Part shown: positions 1-11,220 of the stretch, piece after piece
Layout: every line of letters begins with the position of its first letter
How positions within the stretch are numbered: the stretch's first letter is position 1
Assembly (NCBI GenBank): GCA_015698045.1
Contig: BLAL01000043.1
Coordinates: 1,054,001-1,118,000 of the forward strand
Origin: Rhizophagus clarus
Lineage: Eukaryota; Glomeromycota; Glomeromycetes; Glomerales; Glomeraceae
DNA length: 64,000 nucleotides
Direction of reading: 5' to 3'
Program-made: the position numbers and the translations under genes
Notes under the pieces: model-generated
What the model was told of the DNA's origin: nothing
What the model saw: the letters and a program-made list of their open reading frames with translations, nothing else
The model's database searches: none

Positions 1-1571
1 TATAGTATTTACACGTAATTTAAGCTAATTTAAATTCTTTATTTAATAAATTATTATACAATATAGAGTGTGAGTTATATGTTTTATATTTTTTTTTATT
101 ATTACATACTTATACAATTAACTAAATTTTTTATTTAAAAATTGTTTAATAATAATATAGGGAGTAAGTTTTTCATTTAATATTATTATTTATTTATATA
201 ACATTTTGCATACAATTTAGACTAAATAAATTCTTTATTTAATAAATTATTTAACAATATAGGAAGTGAGTTTTTTATTTATATTTAATATTTTCCGTAA
301 CATTTATACATAATTGAACTAACTAAATTTTTTATTTTAAAAAATTATTTGGTAATTTATTTTAGATAGTAAGTTATAAGTTTAAATTTTATTTATTATT
401 ATATATTAATAATATTTAAGCTAACCAAATTTTTTGTTTAATAAATTGTTTGTTAATTTATTTTAGATGGTAAATTATGTTATTATTATTAAACATTTAT
501 ATAAATATTTATATATTTTTTAAACTAATTTTATTTAAAAATTATTTGATTATTTGTTTAAGTTGGTAAGTTATTTGTTTAATTCTATTAATTTATGTGT
601 TTATGTAATATTCATAATATTCATATATACTGTAATTTAAACTAACTAAATTCTTTAATTTTAGCTGGTAAATTATATTCATCTAATTCTATTAATTACA
701 TATTCGTATAATAATTACATATAATGCAAACTAAAGTTCTTTATTCAAAAAATCATTTATTAATATAGAAAGTAAGTTATTTATTTAATTATATTATCAC
801 ATGTTTATAGCATTTACATAATGACTAACTCAATTCATTATTTAAAAAAATATCTAATAATGTAGAGAGTAAGTTATTTATTTAATCTTATTATTACATA
901 TTTATAATATTTACATACAACTTAAACCAATTAAATTCTTTATTAAAAATTTCTTTAATAATATGGAGATAGGATGTAAGTCGTTAAATGAATACTATTA
1001 TTGTCGTACATATTTAAAAAATTATTTATTAATATAGGGGGTAAGTTATTCATTAATTCTATTATTGCACAATATTTGCTTATAATTAAACTAACTAAAT
1101 TCTTTATTTAAATAATATAGCGAGTAAGTTATTTATTTAATTCTATTATTACATATTTATAATATTTTCATATAATTTGACTAACTGAATAATTAAAAAT
1201 TATTTAATGATATATAAAATGTAAGTTATTTATTTAATTCTATTATAGTATATTTATATACGATTTATTCTGACTAAACTCTTTATTTAAAATTATTTTG
1301 TTATATACTTTAGATTCTTGTAGGTTATTATTTATTGTAATATTTGTTTATAGTTTAGTTAATCTAATTCAGACTCTATTTAAAAAATATTATTAATGCT
1401 ATTTGATGCTTTAGTTGGTAAGTTATAAATAAACCATATTATAAATATATTCATACAAAAACTAAATTTATATCTATTAAATTTCTAATTAAATTTTAGA
1501 GTAAGTCATATTATTACTTATTTAATTTTAAATTTTAATATAAATTTTAACGTGGTTTCAATTATTTTTAG
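1..1571 (+). repeat. Tandem array of intron-like units separated by 3-nt micro-exons
   Basis: Sixteen donor-like sites (mostly GTAAGT, some GTGAGT, GTAAAT or GTAGGT) begin at 70, 164, 266, 369, 470, 566, 668, 772, 869, 976, 1041, 1124, 1221, 1320, 1418 and 1501. Almost every one is preceded by an acceptor-like AG (usually ATATAG or TTTAG) exactly three bases upstream. The intervening triplets differ: agt, gga, gaa, ata, atg, ttg, ctg, aaa, aga, gat, ggg, cga, ttg. One gap is 6 nt (1314-1319), one is 1 nt (1500), and one unit near 1215 has lost its AG. Units are mostly 80-104 bp, extremes 62 and 104. Most carry a CTAAC or CTAAA branch-like motif upstream of the acceptor. The array starts before the window. 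The last acceptor (1570-1571) opens the kinase exon. It could be a string of introns with one-codon exons, or a minisatellite descended from one intron. Confidence 0.8.
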
Positions 1572-2836
1572 ATTTGGAAAGAGCGAAAATGCAGTTTTAG
1601 ATAGATTTATTTCTGAAAAAAAATTAAAATGGATTCCTTATGATCAATTTAAAAATGTTGAATTCCTTGATAAAGGAGGATTTGTTACTATATATAAAGC
1701 TATTTGGTTAAAAAGTAATAATGAAGAAAAAGAAGTAGCTCTAAAATGCCTCAATAATTTAAATGATAAATTAGATGAATTTTTAAATGAAGTATAATAT
1801 TATATTATATATATTTTTTTCTTTTTATTTTTATTATAAATCAATTTATACTAATATATCCAATTTTAATTTTTTTATAGTGGAATTGTCATGAAAAATG
1901 TTTGAGCTCAATTAGAATTGTTGATTTGCATGGGTTTACAAAAAATCCGGATACTTTGAATTATATGGTAATAATGGATTATGCAAATAAGGGTAATTTG
2001 AGAGGAAATTTAACAAATATAGTTAGAAATAATTGGAAAAAAAATTATATATACTTTATAAAATTATTTCTGACTTAATGAAATACATGAGCAAAACTTA
2101 TTCATTGTGATTTTCATGATGGTAATATTTTAAATCACAAAGAAAATGATGAAGAAGCGATAGAAACTGATGAAGTCTATATTAGTGATTTAGGATTATG
2201 TCAACCCATCAAATCTTCTTTGAAAAAAGGTGATATTTATGGTGTTATACCATTTATAGCACCTGAAGTTTTAAGAGGCAAACCTTATACTCCAGCTAGT
2301 GATGTATATAGTTTTTCTATGATTATGGTGGAAATTACATCCGGAGTTCCGCTTTTTAGTAATAGAGCACATGATCTTCAACTTGGTTTGAGTATTTGTG
2401 AAGGTGAACGTCCTGAAAATTATTGAAAATACTTCACAATGTTATGTAGATTTGATGAAAAAATGTTGGAATGAGGATCCATTAAAAAGACCATCTGCAT
2501 CGGAGGTTAAATATATTATTGATAAATGGATTTCCCGTTCTTTTGATGGAACTAATATAAGAAACGATATTATAGAATTTATAAATGCACCAGTTGGTCA
2601 TAGCAATATTATTACTGATTCTCATTCGCTTACACGATTTTACTAGTGAAAATTTGAATAACATTCTAGAAAGTGAAGATCTACAAACGTATTATACAAG
2701 TCATTTCACGGGAAAGAGTGAAGATTCACGAGCATATAGTACAAGTCATTTTACTAGTGGAGAATCGGATAAAATTGTAGAAAGTGAATGTTTGGAGTGT
2801 ATAGTTAATGAAATCATTTGGTATGTAATATTATAC
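1572..2836 (+). pseudogene. TKL-type protein kinase, frameshifted
   Basis: This resembles the tyrosine-kinase-like kinases that are hugely expanded in Rhizophagus. Exon 1572-1791 carries a family-typical lead-in (EWIPYDQFKN-like) and a glycine-loop region with KGGF, then ALKCL with the ATP-binding lysine. A GTATAA donor at 1792 and an acceptor at 1879-1880 bound an 89-bp intron. The second exon reads WNCHEKCLSS, then YMVIMDYANKGNLRG. The catalytic loop (HCDFHDGN), the DFG equivalent SDLGL (near 2185) and APEVLRG (near 2259) are recognisable. The reading frame slips at the A8 run near 2037, near 2077, near 2094, at about 2409 (one extra base) and near 2630. A repetitive ESED/TSHFT tail follows. 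The gene is therefore dead unless the sequence has homopolymer errors. No start codon is visible: the first exon is entered from the upstream intron array. Confidence 0.85.
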
Positions 2837-2839
2837 TAA

Positions 2840-3590
2840 AAAAAGTTAATCTTGTCAATTAATTTCTGTAAGCTAATTCATTTATTTAAATTATTTAGAT
2901 ATTAAAACAGGAGAGAATTAATTAGTCATGTTTGCGAATATTGCGAAAAATTTTTTATATTATTCAATTGATATTTGATACTGTATAACATTCAACATTA
3001 ATTATTCTTTCTTATATTTTACAATTATTTAAACACTAAGGTTAGAGTAGTAAAATAATTTACAAGTTTCTTAGTTTGTAATTAAATAATTCTACATTTT
3101 TTTTATAACTTATCAAATATGTATTCTCTACTTTTACATTCACGAATTATTTAAACACCAAAAATAGAGTAGTAAATTGTTTTACAAATTTCTTAGTTTG
3201 TAATTTAAATAATTCTTTTTTTATAAACTAAATAAAAATTATTGAACATGATTTTGCAATATCACCTGAATATCTTTAAAATTACCATATATATATTTGT
3301 TTGATATTATGCACTTAACATTCAGTTTTAAGATCACTTCTAATTAAGTATATTAGAAGTAATTTTGATATTATTATTTGAGTTCTTGATTTCCAATTGA
3401 ATAAAATGTTCAAATCTTTAACTTGTCAAATTTCTAACTAAAATTGCTTATTGTAAATCAAAATAACTCATTTACATCACATTTTATACATCATAAATAA
3501 AATTCTTTAAACGAATTTTAATTTCTTAGTTTCAACTTTGTGTGCGTACAACGTACAAGTAGTTAGTACATATTATTTACAATTTCTATA
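2840..3590. repeat. AT-rich spacer with a tandem direct duplication
   Basis: No coding signal is seen. A segment of about 90-120 bp is present twice in direct orientation, roughly 3022-3105 and 3142-3225. Both copies share the TTTAAACAC block, GAGTAGTAAA and a TTTCTTAGTTTGTAATT stretch. The rest is plain AT-rich DNA. Confidence 0.6.
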
Positions 3591-3608
3591 TTTAGTTAAT
3601 ATTAGTAA

Positions 3609-3790
3609 ATACAAATACTTTTGGGATATGATTACCGACTGGCAGTAACTTTCATTAATGAATTTCTTGCTTCTAGAAGAATACTGAATTTTTCTTTAAA
3701 ATATCGAGATATTCACAAAAGGAATACATTATTAGCCTATAATGAAATATATGAAGCAATGCCATATATTGCATCAGGAATATTTCAAGG
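3609..3790 (+). CDS. Hypothetical exon fragment
   Basis: An open frame runs after a TAA at 3606 and contains the stretch LKYRDIHKRNTLLAYNEIYE. It ends at a good donor (CAAG|GTGAGT at 3791). The amino-acid composition looks protein-like rather than random for AT-rich DNA, but I do not recognise the family. There is no ATG at the start and no clear acceptor that would avoid the upstream stop, so this is a partial or broken exon. It lies alone between the kinase pseudogene and a transposon-like element. Confidence 0.3.
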
Positions 3791-4041
3791 TGAGTATTTT
3801 CACGCATTTCTTTATTGTTGTAACACCGTCATGTACAAATATAAAAGGTCAAGCCTTTTAACAAAATATCTAGATCTTACATAATTGGACGAGTCTAACT
3901 CTGCTACCAACAACTTTAGCAACAGGATTACAAAAATAACGAACCCGAAAAAAAATATAAAAAAATATATATATAAGGAAATAGCAACACCCACCACTGA
4001 TCGGTAAAATTTTTACCAGGCTGATCAGTTCGAGAGCCGTT

Positions 4042-4455
4042 CGAAATCACAAAACTCAAAATCCCGACTGTCAAAATCCCGACAGTACAAAATCCCGATT
4101 GTCAAAATCCCGACAGTACAAAATCCCGACGGATCATTAAATATTTTTTATAAGCATAAGATAGGACTTTTACACTGGATTTTTTATATAAGATAGGAGT
4201 TTCTTAGGGTTAGCTAAGTGTTAACTTAGGGTTAGCTTAGGGTTAGTTAAGGTTAGTGTTAGGTTAGGGTTAGGGTTAGGTTAGGTTAGGAAAGTGTTAA
4301 GAAAAAAAGCTGCGAGCGAAGCGAGCAAGGGAAGTTACTTGGGGTTTGAATAATTAAAAAAATAAAGCAAATGGGTTAAATTTATTAACAAAAAATTGTG
4401 TATTTTGACCTGTCAGGATTTTATACCTGTCGGGATTTTGAGTTTCGGGATTTCG
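4042..4455. mobile_element. Non-autonomous element with CCCGAC minisatellite arms and a telomere-like core
   Basis: The left arm (4042-4132) consists of repeated CAAAATCCCGAC-GT units. The right arm (4405-4455) carries the same units inverted (GTCGGGATTTTG). The outermost bases match as an inverted repeat, CGAAATC-C-AAACTC. The centre (4203-4292) is a degenerate run of TTAGGGTTAG and TTAGGTTAG, the fungal telomere motif. Nothing codes for protein. I could not see a clean target duplication, so the ends are approximate. Confidence 0.6.
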
Positions 4456-4729
4456 TACCATACCCGCAAAATTTCAGTTCGTGTAATGCACGTACTTTAT
4501 TGCGTTGTAAATAATAGGAAGAGAATGATGATAGTAGGATTATAAGAGGGATTAGGATAAGCTATGACAAGTTCGATTAAAGGACGACTTCAACTTATGG
4601 TTTCTTCATAACTGATAACTGGTTGTCTAGAATTCCAGTAAGCGAAAAGAATTTTAGCTAATTAGTACAGATTGTTAACTTTGTATTACTGTATGACAAT
4701 TTTTTAAGAAGCCTAATTTGGACCGATAT
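4456..4729. other. Spacer with no gene seen
   Basis: AT-rich intergenic DNA. I see no coding, RNA-gene or repeat signal in it. Confidence 0.5.
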
Positions 4730-4862
4730 TATATGGAAGGTGTCAATAAAAAAGGGGGAAATCAAAAATTTTGATAATTTTGTTCGCATGACTGAGATTA
4801 GCAAAGTGGCTTATTCAATTAAATTTTGACCCCCCTTTCTACTGACCACCTCCCATATCATT
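4730..4862. mobile_element. Short MITE with imperfect 40-bp terminal inverted repeats
   Basis: The left end (4730-4783: TATATGG, AGGTG, AAAGGGGG, TCAAAA) is mirrored by the right end (4819-4861: TTTTGA, CCCCCCTTT, CACCT, CCATAT). The arms pair over about 40 bp with a few mismatches around a 35-bp centre. The element is non-coding, and no certain target duplication was identified. Confidence 0.6.
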
Positions 4863-5678
4863 AAATTGATAATCTTTGATAATATCTATCAAAGGAGTAT
4901 GCCACAATTCTATCGAGCTATGCATAAATTCTTTTTCTTATTGTATCTTTAAGACTATAGGTCAGAGTTTCTAAATACAAACACAACCCGATGCGAAAAA
5001 TACGACCAATAGAGCTTAGATCTGGATTATCCGTGAGTTTGTTCAAAGATTGTAAATTCGAATATTCATATGAGATTCATTGGATCCTTTAAAAATTAGT
5101 CATTGCGAACACTTTTCATAATTTAATTTCACAATTTTATAATAAAGTTTCTAATTAATCTAACGCAATATTGTATTATCAATAGAAATTAGTAAATTAA
5201 TTAGCGTTAGTAATTACTATTAGTAAAAGTAAAAACGTTAACGTATGGTTTATTGTTACTTAATAAATTACATATTAAAGAGAAATAATAACCGTTTATT
5301 TCCGAATATACTTTAAAATTGCTAAAAATTTTACCTACAATCGACCTAATTCTTTTTAAAATAATTGAAAAAAATATTTATATATTCCTTTAAAATATTG
5401 AATGTGTGAACAGACATGTTGTAGGCGGAAATGGAATCCTCACATTTTGTTGTTTCTACATATTTGCATGAACTATACATAAAGAAAGCATCATAGACAC
5501 GGTCAAAAGGACAAACAGTACGTATGATTTTTATTTCAATTTTGTCTTTTATTATTGTTACTAGTACTTGAGTATTAAGATTACTTTCAGTTCCAAACTC
5601 ACTAAGATGAAAAATCTATTAAGAGTTTTTTTCTTTTAAAACATCAAAAAGTTTTTAGGAAAATAAGTGGTTTGACAT
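4863..5678. other. Spacer with no gene seen
   Basis: AT-rich intergenic DNA. I see no open frame with protein-like content, no RNA gene and no obvious repeat. Confidence 0.5.
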
Positions 5679-7014
5679 TGGGGTGTGCGGTCAACTAATT
5701 AAATCAAAACTATATATGGTACCATATAAAAATTTATTATTGAAAATTTTTTTACATATAAAATTTTTTTTCGCAAACTTTATTAATAAACAATAACAAT
5801 ATTATTATATTATTTATAATTATTATACTTTTCAGTCACATATATACATTTATATTTACAATTTATAGGTTATTTTATTATAATTTATTCAATTTATTCA
5901 ATATTGAAGTGTCTGTTAAATTTTTTTTGTGATTTTGTCTGATGATAAACGAAGCTTTGATTGTTTTACTGATGGTGACATATTTGAGTGCGACTTTAAG
6001 TCTAATTTGTTAAAAAGACCTTCTACTTGCTGTTGATAGATAACGATGAAATAAATGACTTTTAACGAAATCAGAAATCTGTATAACTTCAGATCATTGC
6101 AACTACAGAATTGTTCAAATTCCTCAAGAAGATCATAGTTATGCAATAATAATTCACGCAAACCAAAGTCATTTATCATTCCATTATTTCTATCATTCTC
6201 CAAATCCTGAGCAAAACGTAATTCCAAGTCTGAAGGTAAATATATTTTGCCCTTATTAGGTCCCTTTGGATATCTCATTAACAAGATTAATTTCAATTAT
6301 ATAGAAATTACCTGAAGAAGAGCTTTTATCTGTTTCTCATTTAATCTTGATTATTTTTGTTCATAGTTAAATTAAGGAGTTGGTTCTGTATGCTGTTTAA
6401 AATAATTTCAAGCTGGTTCTGATCCATCTCAGCCAAACATTTGTTTATTACATTAATTATTTTATCTCTCTGATCCTTTTTTTGCTTTTCCAATCGAATT
6501 TTGTTGCAATTCTTCAATTGTTAGCGACGTTTATATGACTTATATATACCCATTGCTATTTTCCAAACTTTGTTTAGATGCACAGATCTAATGGTTCAAT
6601 GATTTAAGGCGAAATTTTGTAGAAATTAATATTAAAGCTATACAAACAAAGTTACGAGGCTGTTTTGCAACATTTAAGATAAAAAACTTACATTTGATAT
6701 AGTGGTTTAGAATTTTTTTCCAATTTTTAAGATTTAAATTGGAATCTTCTCTGAACTAACTGGTTGATGTAAAAAAAAAATTTCGTAACTTTGTAGCTGT
6801 GGTATGGAAAAACTGATTTGTATTCAAAAAATTTGGAAAGAGAAAGAAATTCGGCCTGAGAATCTAAAAAAATATAGCTTATTTTTTTATAGTTAATTTA
6901 TATGTAGTATAATAAAATATAACGTCGATCAAATTTTTGTCAAAAAATCATTCACTAATTGAAATCAGTATGACCACATATAGTTTTGATTTAATTAGTT
7001 GACCGCACACCCCA
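5679..7014 (-). mobile_element. DNA transposon with long TIRs and a 9-bp target duplication (Mutator-like candidate)
   Basis: Near-perfect terminal inverted repeats of about 37 bp begin TGGGGTGTGCGGTCAACTAA (5679) and end with the reverse complement at 7014. The direct repeat GTTTGACAT flanks both sides (5670-5678 and 7015-7023), a clear 9-bp target-site duplication. Duplications of 9 bp with long TIRs are typical of Mutator-like elements, so that assignment is an inference. The interior holds one sizeable minus-strand open frame (5916-6296) and otherwise broken AT-rich sequence, so the copy is probably not autonomous. Confidence 0.85.
5916..6296 (-). CDS. Possible C-terminal transposase remnant inside the TIR element
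   Basis: This frame of 126 codons lies wholly inside the TIR element. Its second half (QQQVEGLFNKLDLKSHSN, then SVKQSKLRLS) has the balanced composition of a real protein, and the first half contains an acidic helix-like stretch (DLENDRN). I cannot place it in a named family. Its position suggests the C-terminal exon of the element's own transposase. No DDE motif is visible in this part, and the upstream exons are not recognisable. It could also be a captured host fragment. Confidence 0.4.
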   Translation of the reverse strand: MKLILLMRYPKGPNKGKIYLPSDLELRFAQDLENDRNNGMINDFGLRELLLHNYDLLEEFEQFCSCNDLKLYRFLISLKVIYFIVIYQQQVEGLFNKLDLKSHSNMSPSVKQSKLRLSSDKITKKI

Positions 7015-7023
7015 GTTTGACAT

Positions 7024-9480
7024 GATAAAAAAAATTTTTTTTTTTTTTTACACGAAAATCTCAATACAAATGCGATCTTGATTATAAAAAAATAAAATCA
7101 AGTTACATTGTGTACAATCATAAAATATTATGTGGTGAAGGATATCATGTGGAAAAGGGTAAGAGATATGAAAGTCTTTCTTTAAACTAAAGGAGTGAAT
7201 AAATGAAGAAAGAGACAAATAAAAAATTTAAACTATTTATTCGATCGATGTGGCACATGAATAAGTGGCTCTGCGGCTAGTACTGAACACGTCACTCACA
7301 TGACCAAATACTCGTTTATGAGAACATTTTTGATTATAAAAAAGTCTTAAAATAACTGATTAGACTATTTAGTTCTACGTTGATTAGCAATATTTCCTAA
7401 TTTGTGCAAGTTTCCTCGTGTTGATTGCTATGTTTGCTCCAATTTTATTTGTAGTTCCTATCAATAAATGAAACGATTCTAGTCTGATATATATTAGTAT
7501 CTTAATAATTTGGTAATTCCATGTCGATCTTCGGAATATCATTAATCCTAAATAAAAGAATTTGTTTAACATAATAATTAATATAAAAATATTCTTGGAG
7601 TATTTATTCATTAATTTATTTGTTTATTTATTTATTTATAAATTAGCCAAGTTTCAAATAACAACTATTAATATTTTTTATACATAAATTTTCCCGTAAA
7701 TCGATGCCGAATGCTCGTTCTATTATATTATATTATATTAGATTGCATATAACTCGAAATATATGGTTAGGCATGCATGCATAGAATGCATAGCCTAGAA
7801 TTTTTAATCTCAAATTTATTATTTGATGAGATAATATCATTAATTTAATTTAATTAATTATTCAAAAAAACCTTTTTATTCTAATATTATCTATCTTATT
7901 AGATTGATATAAACGGGGGGCCGGGTAATACCTATTGAGTATAATAAAAAATCCACATTATCAGTTATACAATGACGATATTTGGTATAATTCGAGTAAG
8001 GTTGTACCTTCCCCTTGCATAATCCTTGGCGCTAATTGTTGATCTTCCGGATATTCAATGCGCACAAATTAGTGACAACCGTACCGAAAAGTGAAAACCA
8101 AGAAAATTCGATAATAATTTTTTCAACTTATAAATTTACGTAAACAATAAACTGATAGAACACGAATAGACCTGTTGCAAGTAAAGAGATACTGAATATT
8201 TTCTCATTCATTAATAAATTGGAAATTGAATTATTAATTAACAACTTACATAATAATTATTAGTTTTTTTATAAAAAAAAAAAAAAATAATACTGTAACA
8301 TGCAAATTGTTTCATAAAAAAAAAATACATTCTAAACTTATTTCAACGAATTAATAAATCTGATTTTACGTATGGATTATCAGAAGCGATGTTCCCAATT
8401 CTAAAATCACAAATATGATGATATCATAGATGTGACACCTGAATTATCCGATAGTATCTATTAGTAAACTTTATTTTAACATAAATTTTTTTTGATATCA
8501 TTATCGGAAGAGTAACCCACTATTAATGTCAATAAATTATTTAAGAAAATTTGGTTTATATTCTTTTTTATTGTTCGAAACGAAGCGAAGTACTACATAC
8601 TTCTATGATGAGCATGGAGGGATTTTTCGCAAGGTTCCGCTTAATGATTTTTTAAGACGCCAATTGAACTACAAATATCATGTAAAAGGTTCCAGCGATC
8701 GCATATAACGTAACTCGGGGCATTTTCTGTACGCGTATAGTTAAACTATTTCACAACACCAGTTTAAATAAAGTAATTGACTATCCTGTTTCACAATTGT
8801 ATCACTATTTAGACTGTTGTCATAAGATTTTGTTTCACAGTCTAGACCATATTGATTAATCCGTAGATGATCTATGTTGATTTCGGAGATTGCCTTTATC
8901 AATAATTTGATGCATTACCCCCATTCGACCCTCTAATCTGATTGGCTCAGATTCTCATAATTAACATTCTATTTTCTTTTCATTATTTTGCGAGAAAATA
9001 AAAATAACGAAATCTGTTAAAGTAATTTTTTATTTATTTTTTATTTTTATTTTTATTTTTTTATGAAAAAGAAATAATAAATCACTAGGGATAATAACAT
9101 ATTTATGAAATGTAATTAGAAATAAATAAAAAGTTTTTAATCATGAAAAAAGCCAATTGAAAATTAAATTACTTTTCTACTTTTCGATATGGTTTTTAAT
9201 TTTGAAATTTCATGTTTCGGGATTATGATTTTTGAGATTTATGATTACCGGTATATGATCAAGAATTTCAAGATCATGACATTTTATTATTATAACTCGT
9301 TTGAATTTGTTTTAAAGTATCTTCGAATACCTACCATAATTAATAAAATTAAATAAATTTATTATTTAAATATAAAATTTATAAAATTTATAACATCGCT
9401 TATATATTTATTTTATTTATGCATGATAAAATGATAAATTTTTTTCTATTATGTTAATTTACATTTAAAAATGATTGTAA
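7024..9480. other. Long AT-rich intergenic stretch
   Basis: No convincing gene is seen. The stretch contains poly-A/T runs (7030-7055, 8270-8287), a small ATATT-type microsatellite near 7720, and a GCATGCATGCAT run near 7772. An isolated 60-codon frame at 8526-8708 was judged too weak to call. Confidence 0.5.
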
Positions 9481-11220
9481 TTAATTCATTTCTTTTATAA
9501 ATTCATAAATTTGTATATCCAAATCATCATAACTTTGAATTATAATATTATTTAATTCAAATTCTTTAACTTCATCTTTCAAAGAAAACAACTCTTCCCT
9601 CTTATAAAGAAAAACTTCTTCTACAGCTAAATAATTGACCCTTTTCTCTTTCATTATATATTTCTTTATAACAGGTAAAATATTCTCACTATCATCAAAC
9701 ATTTTATTTCTAATTAATAGTTTCTTAATAAAAGTATTTCGAGAATTATTTAAAAATGTTTCTAAATTATTTGTACTAATCTTGAGAGATAAATTTAAAT
9801 ATTCTAACTTAGAAGGAAGTGCTTGTCCTAAATTTTTCAATACAATTGAACTAAGTTCAATATCATCATTTAAATAATCATAATCATAATTAAGGAATTT
9901 ACAAAAATTAATTGAAAGGTAATTAAGATTTTGTCCAATATTTTTAATTAAATCAAAAGTCGAATAAATGTTTTGATTATCATATCCATGTAATTTTAAA
10001 AATTTAATATTCGAACAATATTTCTTAATTAATTTAAGTAATTGATCTTTTAATTCGTTCCTTATTAATAATTCAAATCCAATATTCTCTAAATAATTTC
10101 CGGATTTTTGTAATAATAATTTCATTGATTCTATATCTAATAATATATTTTCATTTAAAAATAAGGATTTTAATTTAAATGGTCCATTAATACTAATAAT
10201 TTGTTTAATAACATCGGAATTTAAAGAAAGACAATGAATAATATGAATAGATTCTAAAACGTTTAATGATTCAAATACTTCTTTTATAATAAAAATGGTT
10301 TTAAAATTAATGTTATGAAATATGATCGTTTTTAAAGTATTTGAACAATTGGAATCTTTTAAAATACTTAAAGGATAATCATTATCTTCAAATAAAATCT
10401 TTTTAATATTATGTTGTGAATTAAGAACTTTTGATAAATATCTCGTAATTAATTCATCATTATTATTGTTGTTATTAGAAAATCGAAAATAAATTGATGT
10501 AATAGAATTACAATTATGGTATAAACATTTTAAAAATGTTACGTTCGTGATTGGTTCATTAAAATAAAGTTTTAAATTTTTAATATTACAAATTAAATTC
10601 GGATTTTGTAACATTAATTCAAAGATAAAATTAAAATATTCTCCGTCTATAAAATTTAAAGTATTCGTAATATCAAGTTCAAAAGTATGTAAGTTGACTT
10701 CACTTTCAATAAATATTTTAATCAATGAAAAAAATATAAATTTTGATAAAATTATATTTTGATCAAAAATTGGTGTATTATTTTGAATAGGGGAATCAAT
10801 AGATCGTTCATCATTCGTTAAATTTCCAACAATATTAACCCATTCTTCTATAGAAAAACTAAGGTTTTGTGTATTTAAACATTTAATAAAATTAGGATAA
10901 TCAAATAAGGTATTTGAAGGAATTACGTCATCATCAATTCCGTATTCAATTAATTTTTTTTTATCTTCGTCATTTAAATTATGTAAATAAATTCCGATAA
11001 AATCATAATTTTTTGGATCATAATTTTCTGTTAAATAATAATTATTATCTTCAACTGCAATCGAAAATGGATCTTCCCATAATATTGGAATTGTTAAACG
11101 ACACCATAATCTATTAACCAAGATACACGAGTGTAACATTTTGTAATCGTTCCGAAAATATCGGACAATTTCATTTATTAATTCGGGTAAGTCTCCCGAA
11201 AATATTTTTGAGCACGCCAT
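9481..11220 (-). CDS. F-box protein with LRR-like C-terminal region
   Basis: An intact single-exon gene of 579 codons starts at ATG 11218-11220. Residues 1-55 form the family's F-box: MACSKIFSGDLPELINEI, then HSCILVNRLWCRL and a WEDPFS end. The rest is a Leu/Ile/Asn-rich solenoid with irregular LRR-like segments, for example LKSLFLNENILL and, around residue 470, LEYLNLSLKI. A conserved block FIKKLLIRN follows and then KYIMKEKRVNYLAVEE. F-box proteins bind Skp1 and present targets to an SCF ubiquitin ligase. That role is inferred here. A 28-base poly-A run (11242-11269, poly-T in the sense strand) sits just upstream of the start, with the CT-rich tract typical of this family. The gene stands alone, and AT-rich DNA flanks it on both sides. 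Confidence 0.92.
   Translation of the reverse strand: MACSKIFSGDLPELINEIVRYFRNDYKMLHSCILVNRLWCRLTIPILWEDPFSIAVEDNNYYLTENYDPKNYDFIGIYLHNLNDEDKKKLIEYGIDDDVIPSNTLFDYPNFIKCLNTQNLSFSIEEWVNIVGNLTNDERSIDSPIQNNTPIFDQNIILSKFIFFSLIKIFIESEVNLHTFELDITNTLNFIDGEYFNFIFELMLQNPNLICNIKNLKLYFNEPITNVTFLKCLYHNCNSITSIYFRFSNNNNNNDELITRYLSKVLNSQHNIKKILFEDNDYPLSILKDSNCSNTLKTIIFHNINFKTIFIIKEVFESLNVLESIHIIHCLSLNSDVIKQIISINGPFKLKSLFLNENILLDIESMKLLLQKSGNYLENIGFELLIRNELKDQLLKLIKKYCSNIKFLKLHGYDNQNIYSTFDLIKNIGQNLNYLSINFCKFLNYDYDYLNDDIELSSIVLKNLGQALPSKLEYLNLSLKISTNNLETFLNNSRNTFIKKLLIRNKMFDDSENILPVIKKYIMKEKRVNYLAVEEVFLYKREELFSLKDEVKEFELNNIIIQSYDDLDIQIYEFIKEMN

Noticed and set aside
4203-4292. TTAGGG-like run as a chromosome end
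   Set aside because: It is degenerate, short, internal and enclosed by inverted minisatellites. Sequence continues on both sides.
8526-8708. 60-codon open frame as a small gene
   Set aside because: No family resemblance, no splice or leader signals, and an isolated position. It is compatible with chance.
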